A DNA stretch of 64,000 nucleotides from Micromussa lordhowensis (GCA_964020085.1 OZ026608.1:17093479-17157478), one strand, 5' to 3'; counted from the first letter of the stretch, positions 56,701 to 64,000 are shown. The notes: generated by a model from the letters alone, not told the origin. A program made the numbers and translations.

Positions 56701-59700
56701 TCGTAACTTCCACTCCCGCAAAAACGAAACGCTCACGGAAAGACAAAAAGAAGGAACGTAAAACGGAAGGAGTCTCAGATCAAGAGAAAACACAGGCAAA
56801 GAAAAGATCTGAAAAAGATGCACTTAACTGGGAGAGAGAACCCTTTCACGGTAATATGTTCGCCATAATCTATCAAATGCGGAAGGCCGCGTGTGAACAC
56901 ATTTTCAAACACCGACAAGCGAGTTGAAAATACGACGCGTAGCGTCGTATTTTTGACAAACTTCGAGGTGTTTGGAAATGTGGTCAAACACTGTCTCGAG
57001 TGTTTGGTATGTCTTCTCAATCGAAACTAGAACTAAGGAGGAAACGGAGTATAAAATTGTAAAAATCTATGCGAATTAAGATCAGGTATTTAAACACCGT
57101 CACAGTTATGGTCTCCTTTGTCTAAACTCGATGAATTATAAATGGGGTTTGAGAAAACCAAATGAAAAGGCTTCCGCTTAATTCTTGTGGCGCTATAGAG
57201 GCGTGGGAGACTGGACCCGAGAATTCCCTAAAGATGACGTAGCTCTTCAAAGATCCATATAGCGTCTGTGATAGGTTGTTGCTTGCGCGCGAAAATTCAC
57301 AATCGAGTATTAACCAATCACTGACACTACACGCATTTCTGGGACGTCTTTCGTGCGAGGGAAAACGTTACATAAGCACTTTAGGGAAGAAAGAGTAGAA
57401 ACAGTGTTCAGTTTCTTCAATAAGAAGAGTATTTGTTTTTTTATATGCTCAAAACATTTTTAAAGATGTTTTTTTTTATTAAATAGATGGATAAATGATA
57501 GATAGATTTCACCTTTGCTAAATTTCTCCATCGAATTTCGTCATTTTTACAATAACTTTTTTGTTGTTTTGTTTTTACAAGGACCCATATTGTCACATTC
57601 GATCTGTAATTATACTGTACTCGTGATTAAACAAATCAGATACCTTTGTTAATCACTCGTATTATCACAGACCAAATTGAACTCCCTTGTATACGTCTAT
57701 CAGGGTCTTTCTCGTTAGCGGAATGAAATCGTGACACGATGCGGCATTTTGTGTAAACCCTACAATAGAAGTTAAACTGTCCCAAACGTACGTTATTTTT
57801 TAAATTCTCTTTACAGAAATAGAGAGGACCGCAAATGAAACATCATTTACAGCGCAACTTCCTGTAGGCCCAGCGCAGCCCATAATAAGGACATCTCCGT
57901 CACGCCAAGCGAAAAAGAAAAAGAAGTCTTCAGTAGAACGTAAAGAGCAAGAGGATGTAGGTATTGAGGTCGCTCACGAATCAAAGCAGAGAAACACAGT
58001 GGAACCTGTTGGCTGGAGTCAGTCTTCGGCCACAGAAGCGCTAGTGTCTCAAGGGCAAATGGAGCTGCTTCTTGTCGTAAGGTGAGGTTTCCATTTTAAT
58101 CAAAACTACAACGAAACTCTCTCACCTGATTGCACATTCGTCGTTGTTTGAAAAATGGCAAATAGGGCTCCTGCTAAGCGGTGGTTTGATATTGTAAATC
58201 ACTCGCATGACTGCAGACCAAATAAGCGTCCTCTGAGTCGTGCACTAGAAGCCAAACGTCTAAAAACTGCACAGAGAGACTTCTAATTGTAATACTGCAC
58301 ACTAAAATATCCATTAAGAGATTTGTAAAACAACGATTTTCTTTTTCAATATCCATACTTTCAACTGTGTTTTGCGCTGTGCGTGCCGCGGTCTGGAGAA
58401 AATAACTGCCCTGTTTACAGTATAAAAATATCTTGGGCGTTTGTACTCGTATCGCACGTTAGTTGCACTTTACTTATTGAGTTGAATCATTCAACTACAC
58501 TCAATAATAGTTAACAATTATTCACCGAAGTGGAGGTGGATAGTGGTGGATATTTAGCGAGCCGCGAAGCGAAACAGCGAGGTAAATACCCGCCACTATT
58601 CGCCGACGCTGAGGTGAATAATTGTTTTATTGTATGATACACAAGCTGAATAACAAGCAGATGCGGGATAAGCGCTGTCCTGTCAATTCAGTAGGCACGC
58701 ACCTCGTAGGCAGGGGGTTTGAACGGACTTTACCTTGGCCCTCTGACACAAACATATTGTATTACTCTTGCAGACCAGGCGATGGTAGTCAGGCATCCGC
58801 CATGCAGACTGGCATTCCTCTCGTCCGAATGCCTACACTTATGGACAACCGGAGCTCGGCGTTAATCCCACTAAGCGACAAAACAAGACAAACGACTCGC
58901 GCGGAAACAGCGTCGCAAACTGATCCTCACAGAGTGACGTCAGCTGCCTCACAAACACTGCAGCATTCTGGGATTCCATCTGAAGAAGATCGTGTGACTC
59001 ATCGAGCTGATCAAATGACCAACACCCGTGGGGACGGGGAAGTTGATGCGAGAACGGCTTGGGTTCAAACGGAACCCAGCATGGAATCAAAGCCAGAGGG
59101 TCCTCTTCCTTTCTTTCCTTCATTGCAACAGCAACAAGCTTCCTTACTTCAACAGCAAGTTCCTTACTTTACTGGCAATCTACCACCTCCAACAACACAA
59201 TATCAAAATAAAAGGAGAGATCTACCCTTGCTTCATATTCCAGTTGTCGACCCCTCGTCTAAACTTGACTTGAGCAAGATGAAGCTTCTTCAAGTTCCCA
59301 AGCGAAGCGAAGAGTCTCCGTTGTTGCATCTTCCCGAATCAAACCCGACACCGCAACCGGCGGTTCCAGATTTGAGCAAAATCAAATTCCTACAAATCCA
59401 ACACAAGAAAGAAATTTGGCCAAACGCTGCGGAACCGAAAGGGCCTGGTACCACGCCAGTGCCGACTAACAACTGGGCGTTACTGCGCATGACCGGAACT
59501 CAGGCGCGTCCAAGTGTGGACTTGAGGAAAATGAAGCTTTACGAAAATCCACCGACTGTTCGTGAAGCATGGCCGCTCTTAGAAACACCAAGGCAAGCAG
59601 AGGTTCCAAGGCTTATTCCTTTGGAGAAAATACTAGCTTTTGAGAAAGGACTCAGAGACAAATTGGCGCCCTTTAGTGAACCAGCGCACTACCCCTATGA

Positions 59701-62700
59701 GAAAGAGAACATACGACCCCCCGGGGAAAATAAACTGAAGTTAGTGAAGACGCACGCTGAACCTCAGGAGGTTGTGGAGCAGGAAGACAAGAGAACGACA
59801 GCTTCCAGGTGAGCCGAGTCCATAAAAAGGAGAACATTTTTATACTGATCTAAACTGACTTCTCTCGGAGATAGAAGACATTCTAGGCGATTAAACTACA
59901 TGTATTGCGTTACAGGTTTTGTCATCCATGTTTGACAATGCTTTGTGGCAAGGTTTTGTAGTAGGTTAGGGTTGCCATCCACCCTCTTTTATCCTGACTT
60001 GCTACTGGTTAACTGCTCCCTTTAGGATACAATTAGGTGGAGTGTCAAAAACTATCAAAACTAGTCATGGAGATTTACTGTTTTAAGACATCATGAGCAA
60101 TTGTGGCCATAAAGCAGCTACCTTTGGGGCGGTGGGTGGGGAAGTAAAGCCCAAGAACAAAGGGCATGATATAACAAAAATAATTTTATGACGGGGATAG
60201 GGGTAGGTAGACTTGTATGCCTTCTTTCCAGTTACTATGTGAAAACCACGCCAAGTAGATATTATTTTCTTATCGCTTTTCTTCCTGATGTTTAGGCAAA
60301 GAAGAAGGCAGGCTTTGGAAAAGCAAACCCGACCTCGTTCTACGTCGCCCTTGTTCAAGAGCAGGCGAGGAAGGGCATCTTCTCGAAGCAAATCTTCACA
60401 GGGAAAGACCATCACCGTACAACCTGCCAAGAAAGCGAGAAAAGCTGAGAAGGGTTTGCCCGCAAAACAACAGAAGGAGAGAGGTCCAGATCTTAAGAAA
60501 ACCATACATACCAAGCAGCGTACGACACAGAAAGTGGTTCCAAAGAAGGTTTTGAAGAAAAGTGTTAGCTTGAGCGAGAGTGAATTGGAACTTTCGGAAA
60601 TTTCCGATCAAGCTTCCGATGTTTCCGAAGAAGAGAAATATTTTCGTGTTGAGCGAAGTCCAGAGCCGATTGCCGCGACTGATCGTGGTACTAAAGGGCC
60701 TGGGGCGGTTAAAAGACGCAAAGATAAGGAGGAAGAATTGAACCCCAGGGAATTTGAGGATATCATGCCGGGACCACCTTCCATGCGGCATATCAGGGAA
60801 AGAATCGGACGCAAACTAAATGAGGTCGACCAGCAAATGGTTGCGTATCGGAGGGGAAGTCCCGACTGGAAAACAACAGATGACATACAAAAACCACCGG
60901 AAACCCGCCGACAGCAGAGTACCGTTGGAATTCAAGTTGACGAAGGGAGACAACCATCGCAAGTTAATACCGTGGGATTTTTTCCGTCAGGTTTGGGTGA
61001 CGGTATCGGAGCTAATGTTTTGAAAGTTAGTTCCAGTTCTCAAACTGACCAGACATCTGCGCGGTCGGCCCCAGCGAGAAGAGACCTGGTAACGTCGGCC
61101 GTTCAAACGGACAAAGAATCTTCTGATTCTGATCACGTGACGTCTCACGCGCCAGTTCTGCCACCAGACATTTTCCTAAACCTTCAAATGCCTAAACCTG
61201 ATCAAGACACGCAGGTTGGTGTTGATATGGTGGAGATCTCCAAAGGTCTCCCCCCTGAAGCTGCTGTGGATTATGACCAAACTGTTACTGATCGCCCTGT
61301 CTCTATCCGGGGGAGGCAACTGGGAGTTGATGTAGGAAGTGAGCGTGGCGGCGCCCCTCCTGGCGCACCGAAAGTTCCTGAAACAGGCAGGGGGAGGCAG
61401 TTTCTAAGTGTGGCTGACATAGATCATGACCAGTGGTTAGAGGTTCAGAGTACACCTATGACGTCTGCAGATGGAGTGGATGAAGAAAACCAACAAAGCG
61501 GGAGGAAGGACAGTGTTGATGCAGAAACAGAGCTTACATCAAGGCCAGGTAGAAACAGCTTGTGCTTAGTTTATCTTTTTGTACCAACTCAAAATTAGTC
61601 TTCGCAGTCGTTATTTGGTTCATCAGTAAATCACTCAGCGCTCCAACTTTGAAAATGGCTGTTTAGAAAACTAGACCACACGTAAATAAACAAGTTAATT
61701 GAGTGCTTCTGCTTTACAGTGGAATCCCAATTTCTCAAACCCTTGATTTTCGAACCTCCTAATAACTCGAACCAAAAGTCGTTCACTCTCCTCATTAGAA
61801 CACTTTAATTTTCCCCCTGATTTCTCAAACTAATTTTCGTTTCCCTTGGAGGTTTAAAAACACGAGGATTCCATTACAGTCGAAGCTCTCGTAAGCGACC
61901 ACGTCGGAAATTCGAAAAAGTGGTTGTAACTAGAGCTTGTCGCTTACAAGAATGAGCTGTCGTATGCGACCGCAAAACAGTAGAAGGTGGTCACTTACGA
62001 GAGCTTCAGAAACTCAACAATAATTCATAGAGCAAATCAAAAGAAAGTTTTGAAGGAGTGTCTTTGTATCTGATATAGACACGGCTAAACTTTACATTCA
62101 ATTTTTAACTGGTCAAGGACCATTAGCGCAGTGTGCAGTTCATTAAAGGGTTGATTTAGATGTTAAAGACTCTGAGTGGTCGCTTACAAGAGCTTAAAAA
62201 CAAAGGAAAAGTTCAGTTGGATAATCCCAAAAGTTGTCGCACTTGCTTACGGGAACTTTTCATTACAAAGTTTAAGTCACAGTTCAAACGGGGTTTCACA
62301 AAGGTGGTCGTTACTAAAGCTGGTTGCTTACGAAGAGTGGTCGCAAGGAGAGTTTCGACTGAAAATCAAACACGAGAGAACATCCTTTATCACATTCCCA
62401 GACACTAGGAGGAGAGTTGAAAAGTCGACCCGGAGCGAGGTATTTTTGACAAACTTCGAGGTGTTTGGAAATGCGATGAAACACTTCTCGTTCGTTGTGT
62501 ATAGCTTCTCTGTCGAAACTAAAACTATGGAGTAAATGGAGAAAATGATCTCTTTTTCCTCAAGCATCGGAAGATAGCCAAACCTACGAGCCAGAGGTTG
62601 AACAAGAGATGGCCAAACAAGAACACGAGAGACATCTGGAAGGACCTGACAAGGTTACAGTAGAGATGATGGACTCCACAGACGTCCCTATACAAAGGTC

Positions 62701-63453
62701 AGTCATATGCCAGCAGTACAGGACCTTGTTATATCCACCCTGGGCAGTATAGTAAACAAGGCCTCATGAAAGTACTGCTCAATAGCTTTCATTTAAATGG
62801 TCACACACTAGGGTTTTATCCACAGACTTAAAAGTTAGAACCATCTTGTACAGCATAATAAACAGTACCACATCAAAGTACTGCTCAATAGCTTTCATTT
62901 GAATGGTCCCACACCAGGGTTTCACCCACAGACTTAAAAGTTAGAACCATCTTGTACAGCATAATAAACAGTACCACATGAAAGTACTGCTCAATAGCTT
63001 TCATTTGAATGGTCCCACGCCAGGGTTTCACCCACAGACTTACAAGTTAGAACTACTTTGTACAGCATAATAAACAGTACCACAACAGTTAGAACCATCT
63101 TGAACAGTGGAATATACAATTGGAAATAACTTCGATTCTTTTCCAGGTTTTACCCGCGTCCCTTCCCGACAGCTTCCCAGTCCAGTGCTCGAGCTGTATC
63201 AACACAATTCCTGAATGAGAGAATGAAAGAGATGAGTGAAAGGATTGAAGCAATGGATCAAATCACGAACAATATGGACAGAGAGTTTAAAAGTTCCCGC
63301 GTGGTAAGTTTTGTCAAACACTCAAACAAATTGATCTTTCTCCGCAGTTCAAATATGTGATCTTTCATATATTCACTTGTATCTTCACTATCTACGGGTA
63401 TATTACGAACTCACAAAGTGACCAGCTCCCAGCTGGCTCATTAGCTCAGTTGG

Positions 63454-63500
<47 letters not shown>

Positions 63501-64000
63501 CAGGCTTGATTTTTTTTTTTTCAGGCTTTAATTTCACAACTGCTTAACTTGTGTATATAGCTACGATGATCAATCATGTCTGCTAGGAGACGGCGGGGTA
63601 GGGCTAGGCGGAATGTTTCCGTGTTTCAACTCAATGTAAAACCCTGCATATTTTATTTATTTTTTATTTTCCAGCTTCTCTCTGCCATTCAGAGTATCGA
63701 CGAAGTGTTAAACCCTTCATCAACAGCTTCGTCCCCTAGGGGATCCGGAGAGTCCCGCCGGGGAATACCCCGGAAATGGGACCCCGCGCCATGGAGAAGA
63801 AGGAGGAAAACGTCGGCTGAAAGGCAAGCGACCTCGAGGCTACCGAAAACAGAAGGTATACTCTATATCGAATTGCTGTAGGTAAATGCGTGCTAGGTAA
63901 CGTTACGATTTTTCTTAAATTTTATTGCTAACAGTTGTAGAAGACAGTATTGATGTTGATGTGGATCGCGCAGAAAAAGATGAAGCCGTCACTGCAGCTG
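39314..64000 (+). CDS. CPLANE1: CPLANE1 (C5orf42, JBTS17), 23 exons, 3' end outside
   Basis: Ciliogenesis and planar polarity effector, partner of INTU, FUZ and WDPCP at the basal body; loss causes Joubert syndrome in humans. Exons: 39314-39394, 41121-41256, 41829-41945, 42759-42881, 43612-43721, 44495-44630, 45136-45406, 46685-46867, 47254-47457, 48107-48285, 49000-49989, 51069-52348, 52789-53071, 53687-53871, 54506-56123, 56677-56850, 57817-58081, 58774-59808, 60296-61548, 62565-62697, 63147-63303, 63675-63855, 63935-64000+. They give about 3053 residues in one frame; the human protein is about 3200. The N-terminus (KRKKPWPSFAWLGK, LPSGKTKKKIPLLQ) matches the human one, and residues 1-510 look like a WD40-type propeller. 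About 510-1970 is helical-looking; 1970-2900 is mostly disordered, with Lys/Arg, Gln and TQT-like motifs; residues from about 2920 form a coiled-coil-like stretch (FLNERMKEMSERIEAMDQ). Confidence 0.95.
39841..39906. repeat. Near-perfect 66-bp palindrome
   Basis: gcgcaacctacagattattc is mirrored by gaataatctgtaggttgcgc with almost no loop. It sits in CPLANE1 intron 1, next to another hairpin element. Confidence 0.8.
40019..40172. mobile_element. Hairpin MITE with aacaattatt ends
   Basis: Ends aacaattattagattcggt and ccaataattgttt; inner arms tgatatccagaataatcaag and its mirror, loop rich in cttcggcttcgg. Confidence 0.75.
40699..40984. mobile_element. Foldback element with attgcctgatttcatacc ends
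   Basis: attgcctgatttcataccgt is mirrored by acggtatgaaatcaggcaat. Inner inverted words: cgggctagttttcactga and tcagtgaaaactagcccg. No frame. Confidence 0.8.
41121..41256 (+). CDS. CPLANE1: CPLANE1 exon c2
   Basis: Acceptor gcattccag, donor gtaagg; 45 codons plus one base. Contains ELFLFDSHRLSQLY and LPSGKTKKKIPLLQSYL, matching human FLLDEKFINEINLLSGKIKKKIPSLQ. Confidence 0.96.
41340..41780 (+). repeat. GACT/GAGT tetranucleotide array with 57-bp higher-order unit
   Basis: gact and gagt units throughout. Between about 41413 and 41630 a longer unit with gacagactgttgtggctgac recurs at 41413, 41470, 41527 and 41600 (spacings 57, 57 and 73). Confidence 0.95.
41829..41945 (+). CDS. CPLANE1: CPLANE1 exon c3
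   Basis: Acceptor tttgacag, donor gtaagt. Contains LFVAGALNSGRVFIWNKSS, a WD-like strand matching human LAGVLTTGELFLWNKD. Confidence 0.95.
42759..42881 (+). CDS. CPLANE1: CPLANE1 exon c4
   Basis: Acceptor tttcctag, donor gtatgt. Contains LLYISDCGAKVLLLSGFRQV and FLWE, cognate to LYLYVSGNGKRVLLITPSG. Confidence 0.95.
43612..43721 (+). CDS. CPLANE1: CPLANE1 exon c5
   Basis: Acceptor gacaagcag, donor gtaagc; two bases plus 36 codons. Contains LKGTWHQIQCGNYVLPDE, cognate to LAGRWSQVIPEEAVLLP. Confidence 0.93.
43826..44065 (+). mobile_element. tRNA-derived SINE, plus strand
   Basis: Head ggtgcagtggcttcatggtt (box A) and gggttcaagccctgg (box B), then cttgggcaagacactctact. The same family sits at 48345-48655 on the minus strand; decayed relatives are near 45920-46190 and 53480-53600. 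Confidence 0.8.
44495..44630 (+). CDS. CPLANE1: CPLANE1 exon c6
   Basis: Acceptor ttttttaag, donor gtaaag; 45 codons plus one base. Contains CSLSWVFNKGDRIHVTTLHL and LW, cognate to CSFTFYSGECLKLTFLAIRW. Confidence 0.92.
45136..45406 (+). CDS. CPLANE1: CPLANE1 exon c7
   Basis: Acceptor gctgcag, donor gttagt. Contains RISPDGQVMVLAMNQ and VIADLKGCGAK, cognate to FSRDGLTLAVTLNQ and GGLKGCSNK. Confidence 0.95.
45452..45625. mobile_element. pogo/Tigger-like MITE with TA duplication
   Basis: Starts cagatgaaccttgctatttc and ends gtgaaatccaactg with TA on both sides (45450-45451, 45626-45627). Internal ttcgaaat words occur in both orientations. Similar TA-flanked sequences lie at about 61717-61990. 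Confidence 0.6.
46685..46867 (+). CDS. CPLANE1: CPLANE1 exon c8
   Basis: Acceptor atgttcag, donor gtgagt. Contains SWWIADMAWTRDSLLVLCIT and RRGSVAVLTKLGQLL, cognate to SYWVGDISWTHDSLFLTCML. Confidence 0.97.
47254..47457 (+). CDS. CPLANE1: CPLANE1 exon c9
   Basis: Acceptor ctttgcag, donor gtgtgt. Contains LSQRFSVAVHPHLPVILSSD and GYLVTVMQLP, cognate to MRQRFSIKAHSRLPYLIISDGYMVTTLRF. Confidence 0.96.
47679..47783 (+). repeat. (TTA/TAG)n trinucleotide array
   Basis: About 100 bp of tta and tag units in the intron after exon c9. Confidence 0.95.
48107..48285 (+). CDS. CPLANE1: CPLANE1 exon c10
   Basis: Acceptor tttttcag, donor gtgagt; 59 codons plus flanking bases. Ser-rich linker (VSSVSRINIMQSEANVSRG), not conserved in sequence but in frame on both sides. 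Confidence 0.88.
48345..48655 (-). mobile_element. tRNA-derived SINE, minus strand
   Basis: On the minus strand the head reads ggcctcatggttagtgcgct then gggttcgagccctgg, followed by cttgggcaagacactttact. Same family as 43826-44065, better preserved. Confidence 0.82.
49000..49989 (+). CDS. CPLANE1: CPLANE1 exon c11 (990 nt)
   Basis: Acceptor ttgtttag, donor gtaagt; two bases, 329 codons, one base. Helical-looking region with SLSIVALALGTACGVNWK, VLEVFQWDSTHRNAFSWAFH and a Ser/Gln-rich break. Corresponds to the human region around LLAAWTIGIS and LLLTQQQ. Confidence 0.95.
50277..50706. mobile_element. Foldback MITE with aggccctttgcagct ends
   Basis: aggccctttgcagct is mirrored by agctgcaaagggcct. 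The arms remain complementary over most of 430 bp, and the centre is ttgctggagagcaagacc with its mirror. Confidence 0.85.
51069..52348 (+). CDS. CPLANE1: CPLANE1 exon c12 (1280 nt)
   Basis: Acceptor ctttccag, donor gtaatt; two bases plus 426 codons. Contains LLAILYLQLQQYDLRSGLDL, LELLLVSGLVSEGAWLAKNL, GDWKNAMLLSFA and VVAGLDLAPLILTGLVRQL, the helical repeat body. Confidence 0.96.
52789..53071 (+). CDS. CPLANE1: CPLANE1 exon c13
   Basis: Acceptor ttctgttcag; 94 codons plus one base; donor is a weak g|gtagcc. Contains LNASNCLVPCVRWYTDQL. The in-frame alternative stop at 53083 is avoided by this donor. Confidence 0.88.
53109..53302. mobile_element. MITE with aatagacagattcgg ends
   Basis: aatagacagattcggctaac and the mirror of gaatccgtctatt, with cgtgtttacattcttgttg mirrored by caacaaggatgtaaacacg. 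Length 194 bp. Confidence 0.7.
53687..53871 (+). CDS. CPLANE1: CPLANE1 exon c14
   Basis: Acceptor tatttcag, donor gtatgt; two bases plus 61 codons. Contains SVLCSFREFCSIMWLLHARD and SRKYRQLR. Confidence 0.93.
53918..54345 (+). repeat. 106-bp satellite array, site 2
   Basis: Four units with ccctagtgtgtgaccattca, ctttcatgtggtactg and ttattatgctgtacaa; unit starts at 53942, 54054, 54160 and 54266 (spacings 112, 106, 106). Confidence 0.95.
54506..56123 (+). CDS. CPLANE1: CPLANE1 exon c15 (1618 nt)
   Basis: Acceptor ttttgctag, donor gtttaa; 539 codons plus one base. Contains SISWETLLWTTRLSPFSSLL, FETHPSYFQFLDTFFMITVS, VHVPLPLLVNGLWLLQNVYW, then a Lys/Arg- and Ser-rich stretch. Confidence 0.94.
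56539..56603 (+). repeat. 13-bp minisatellite (gcaacatgtcccc), five units
   Basis: Five head-to-tail 13-mers with one or two changes each, inside the intron between c15 and c16. A further cctgcaacatg occurs at 56475. Confidence 0.92.
56677..56850 (+). CDS. CPLANE1: CPLANE1 exon c16
   Basis: Acceptor cactacag, donor gtaata; two bases, 57 codons, one base. Lys-rich (KRSRKDKKKERKTEG), low complexity, frame-consistent on both sides. Confidence 0.85.
56880..57017. mobile_element. Palindromic MITE, caaacactcgagacag family
   Basis: Right arm ggtcaaacactgtctcgagt pairs with the left arm from about 56888; centre gaaaatacgacgcgtagcgt. It begins about 30 bp after exon c16. Confidence 0.7.
57817..58081 (+). 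CDS. CPLANE1: CPLANE1 exon c17
   Basis: Acceptor tctttacag, donor gtgagg. 87 codons plus flanking bases, with SRQAKKKKKSSVERKEQED and ALVSQGQMELLLVVR at the end. Confidence 0.88.
58513..58626. mobile_element. Hairpin MITE with aacaattatt ends
   Basis: aacaattattcaccgaag is mirrored by ggtgaataattgtt; inner ggatagtggtggatattta pairs with taaatacccgccactattc. Confidence 0.75.
58774..59808 (+). CDS. CPLANE1: CPLANE1 exon c18 (1035 nt)
   Basis: Acceptor actcttgcag, donor gtgagc. Pro/Gln-rich, predicted disordered. It carries SQTD (58913), SQTL (58949) and VQTE (59063) LC8-type motifs, and three copies of a D-L-S/R-K-M/I-K-L/F motif at about 59268, 59369 and 59519. Confidence 0.92.
60296..61548 (+). 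CDS. CPLANE1: CPLANE1 exon c19 (1253 nt)
   Basis: Acceptor gatgtttag, donor gtagaa. Basic N-terminal part (RGRASSRSKSSQGK), then acidic. LC8-type motifs GIQVD (60927), SQTD (61038), VQTD (61101) and TQVGVD (61209) are present; also PSMRHIRERIGRKLNEVDQQ. Confidence 0.92.
61717..62350. mobile_element. pogo/Tigger-like repeat cluster
   Basis: TA-cagtggaatccc at 61715 and, from about 61877, TA-cagtcgaagctctcgtaagc followed by gtggtcacttacgagagctt (inverted). Several ctcgtaagcgac / gtcgcttacaag words in both orientations. Boundaries uncertain. Confidence 0.5.
62363..62516. mobile_element. Palindromic MITE, caaacactcgagacag family, diverged
   Basis: Contains aaaatcaaacacgagagaac, gtatttttgacaaacttcg and ggtgtttggaaatgcg, the words of the copies at 18653, 21522 and 56880. 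Confidence 0.65.
62565..62697 (+). CDS. CPLANE1: CPLANE1 exon c20
   Basis: Acceptor tttttcctcaag, donor gtcagt; two bases, 43 codons, two bases. Acidic with YEPEVEQEMAKQEHERHLEG. Confidence 0.85.
62757..63110 (-). repeat. 106-bp satellite array, site 3, inverted
   Basis: The complement of the 53918-54345 unit, with starts of agtactgctcaatagctttc at 62771, 62877 and 62983 (exactly 106 bp) and a truncated unit after that. Confidence 0.95.
63147..63303 (+). CDS. CPLANE1: CPLANE1 exon c21 (coiled-coil-like)
   Basis: Acceptor ctttttccag, donor gtaagt; one base plus 52 codons. Contains STQFLNERMKEMSERIEAMD and NNMDREFKSSRV, a heptad-like segment known from the C-terminal part of vertebrate CPLANE1. 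Confidence 0.94.
63430..63585 (+). mobile_element. tRNA-derived SINE head and body
   Basis: ttagctcagttggtagagca (box A) and gggttcgaatcccg (box B), followed by a poly-T stretch and ttcaggctttaatttcacaa. The acceptor stem pairs poorly and position 33 is not T, so a working tRNA-Ala(GGC) is unlikely. Confidence 0.75.
63675..63855 (+). CDS. CPLANE1: CPLANE1 exon c22
   Basis: Acceptor ttttccag, donor gtatac; 60 codons plus one base. Starts LLSAIQSIDEVLNPSS, then Arg-rich IPRKWDPAPWRRRRK. Confidence 0.9.
63935..64000 (+). CDS. CPLANE1: CPLANE1 exon c23, runs off the window
   Basis: Acceptor gctaacag; reads VVEDSIDVDVDRAEKDEAVT and continues past 64000. A second ag six bases on (63940) would keep the frame and remove two residues. 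Confidence 0.85.

Noticed and set aside
56210..56761. 183-codon plus-strand frame between c15 and c16
   Set aside because: It crosses the 13-bp minisatellite and enters exon c16 in the wrong frame. No similarity to CPLANE1 or any known family.
63432..63508. Functional tRNA-Ala gene
   Set aside because: Box A and B are present, but the acceptor stem has at least three mismatches and the anticodon loop lacks T33; a SINE body follows.
1..64000. CRISPR arrays, operons, phage or other prokaryotic systems
   Set aside because: No such signals. All recognised genes are spliced metazoan genes.
1..64000. Intact retrotransposon or transposase genes
   Set aside because: No reverse transcriptase, integrase or transposase frame was recognised; all mobile sequences seen are non-autonomous or fragments.

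Overview
This is a window of animal nuclear DNA. It has many short exons with GT-AG introns, AT-rich introns crowded with SINEs and foldback (MITE-like) DNA transposons, and no operons or bacterial signals. The encoded proteins are clearly metazoan. The repeat style (tRNA-derived SINEs, palindromic MITEs, many copies of the palindrome TACATGTA) and a human-like exon structure with long introns suggest a cnidarian, most likely an anthozoan such as a stony coral. That taxonomic call is inference; no species marker was seen.

Three genes are present, and I could follow every splice junction in frame. (1) 1521-28723, plus strand: the 3' part of a NIPBL/Nipped-B/SCC2 cohesin-loader gene, 35 coding exons giving 1307 residues and a stop. 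The 5' part lies to the left of the window. Its last intron (27554-28654) looks like a textbook U12-type AT-AC intron. (2) 33333-38791, minus strand: a complete LEPROT/LEPROTL1 (Vps55 family) gene, 7 coding exons giving 129 residues, including a 23-nt and a 32-nt micro-exon. (3) 39314 to beyond 64000, plus strand: CPLANE1 (C5orf42/JBTS17), 23 coding exons seen, about 3053 residues, with the 3' end outside the window.

Layout: NIPBL and LEPROT converge across a 4.6-kb interval (28724-33332) that holds the NIPBL 3' UTR and transposon debris. LEPROT and CPLANE1 are head-to-head, with 522 bp between start codons, and probably share a bidirectional promoter that carries mirrored YY1-like ATGGCG motifs. 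NIPBL and CPLANE1 are also neighbours on human chromosome 5p13.2, so the window appears to preserve an old linkage, here with LEPROT between them.

The genes do not form one pathway. NIPBL loads cohesin on chromatin, LEPROT acts in endosome/Golgi trafficking of membrane receptors, and CPLANE1 is a ciliogenesis and planar-polarity effector. The most notable signals are the AT-AC intron in NIPBL, an array of LC8 (dynein light chain)-type TQT/GIQVD motifs in the disordered part of CPLANE1, a triplicated D-L-x-K-x-K motif in the same protein, a 106-bp satellite unit at three separate sites in both orientations, and a group of hairpin MITEs that share the terminal word AACAATTATT but differ inside.
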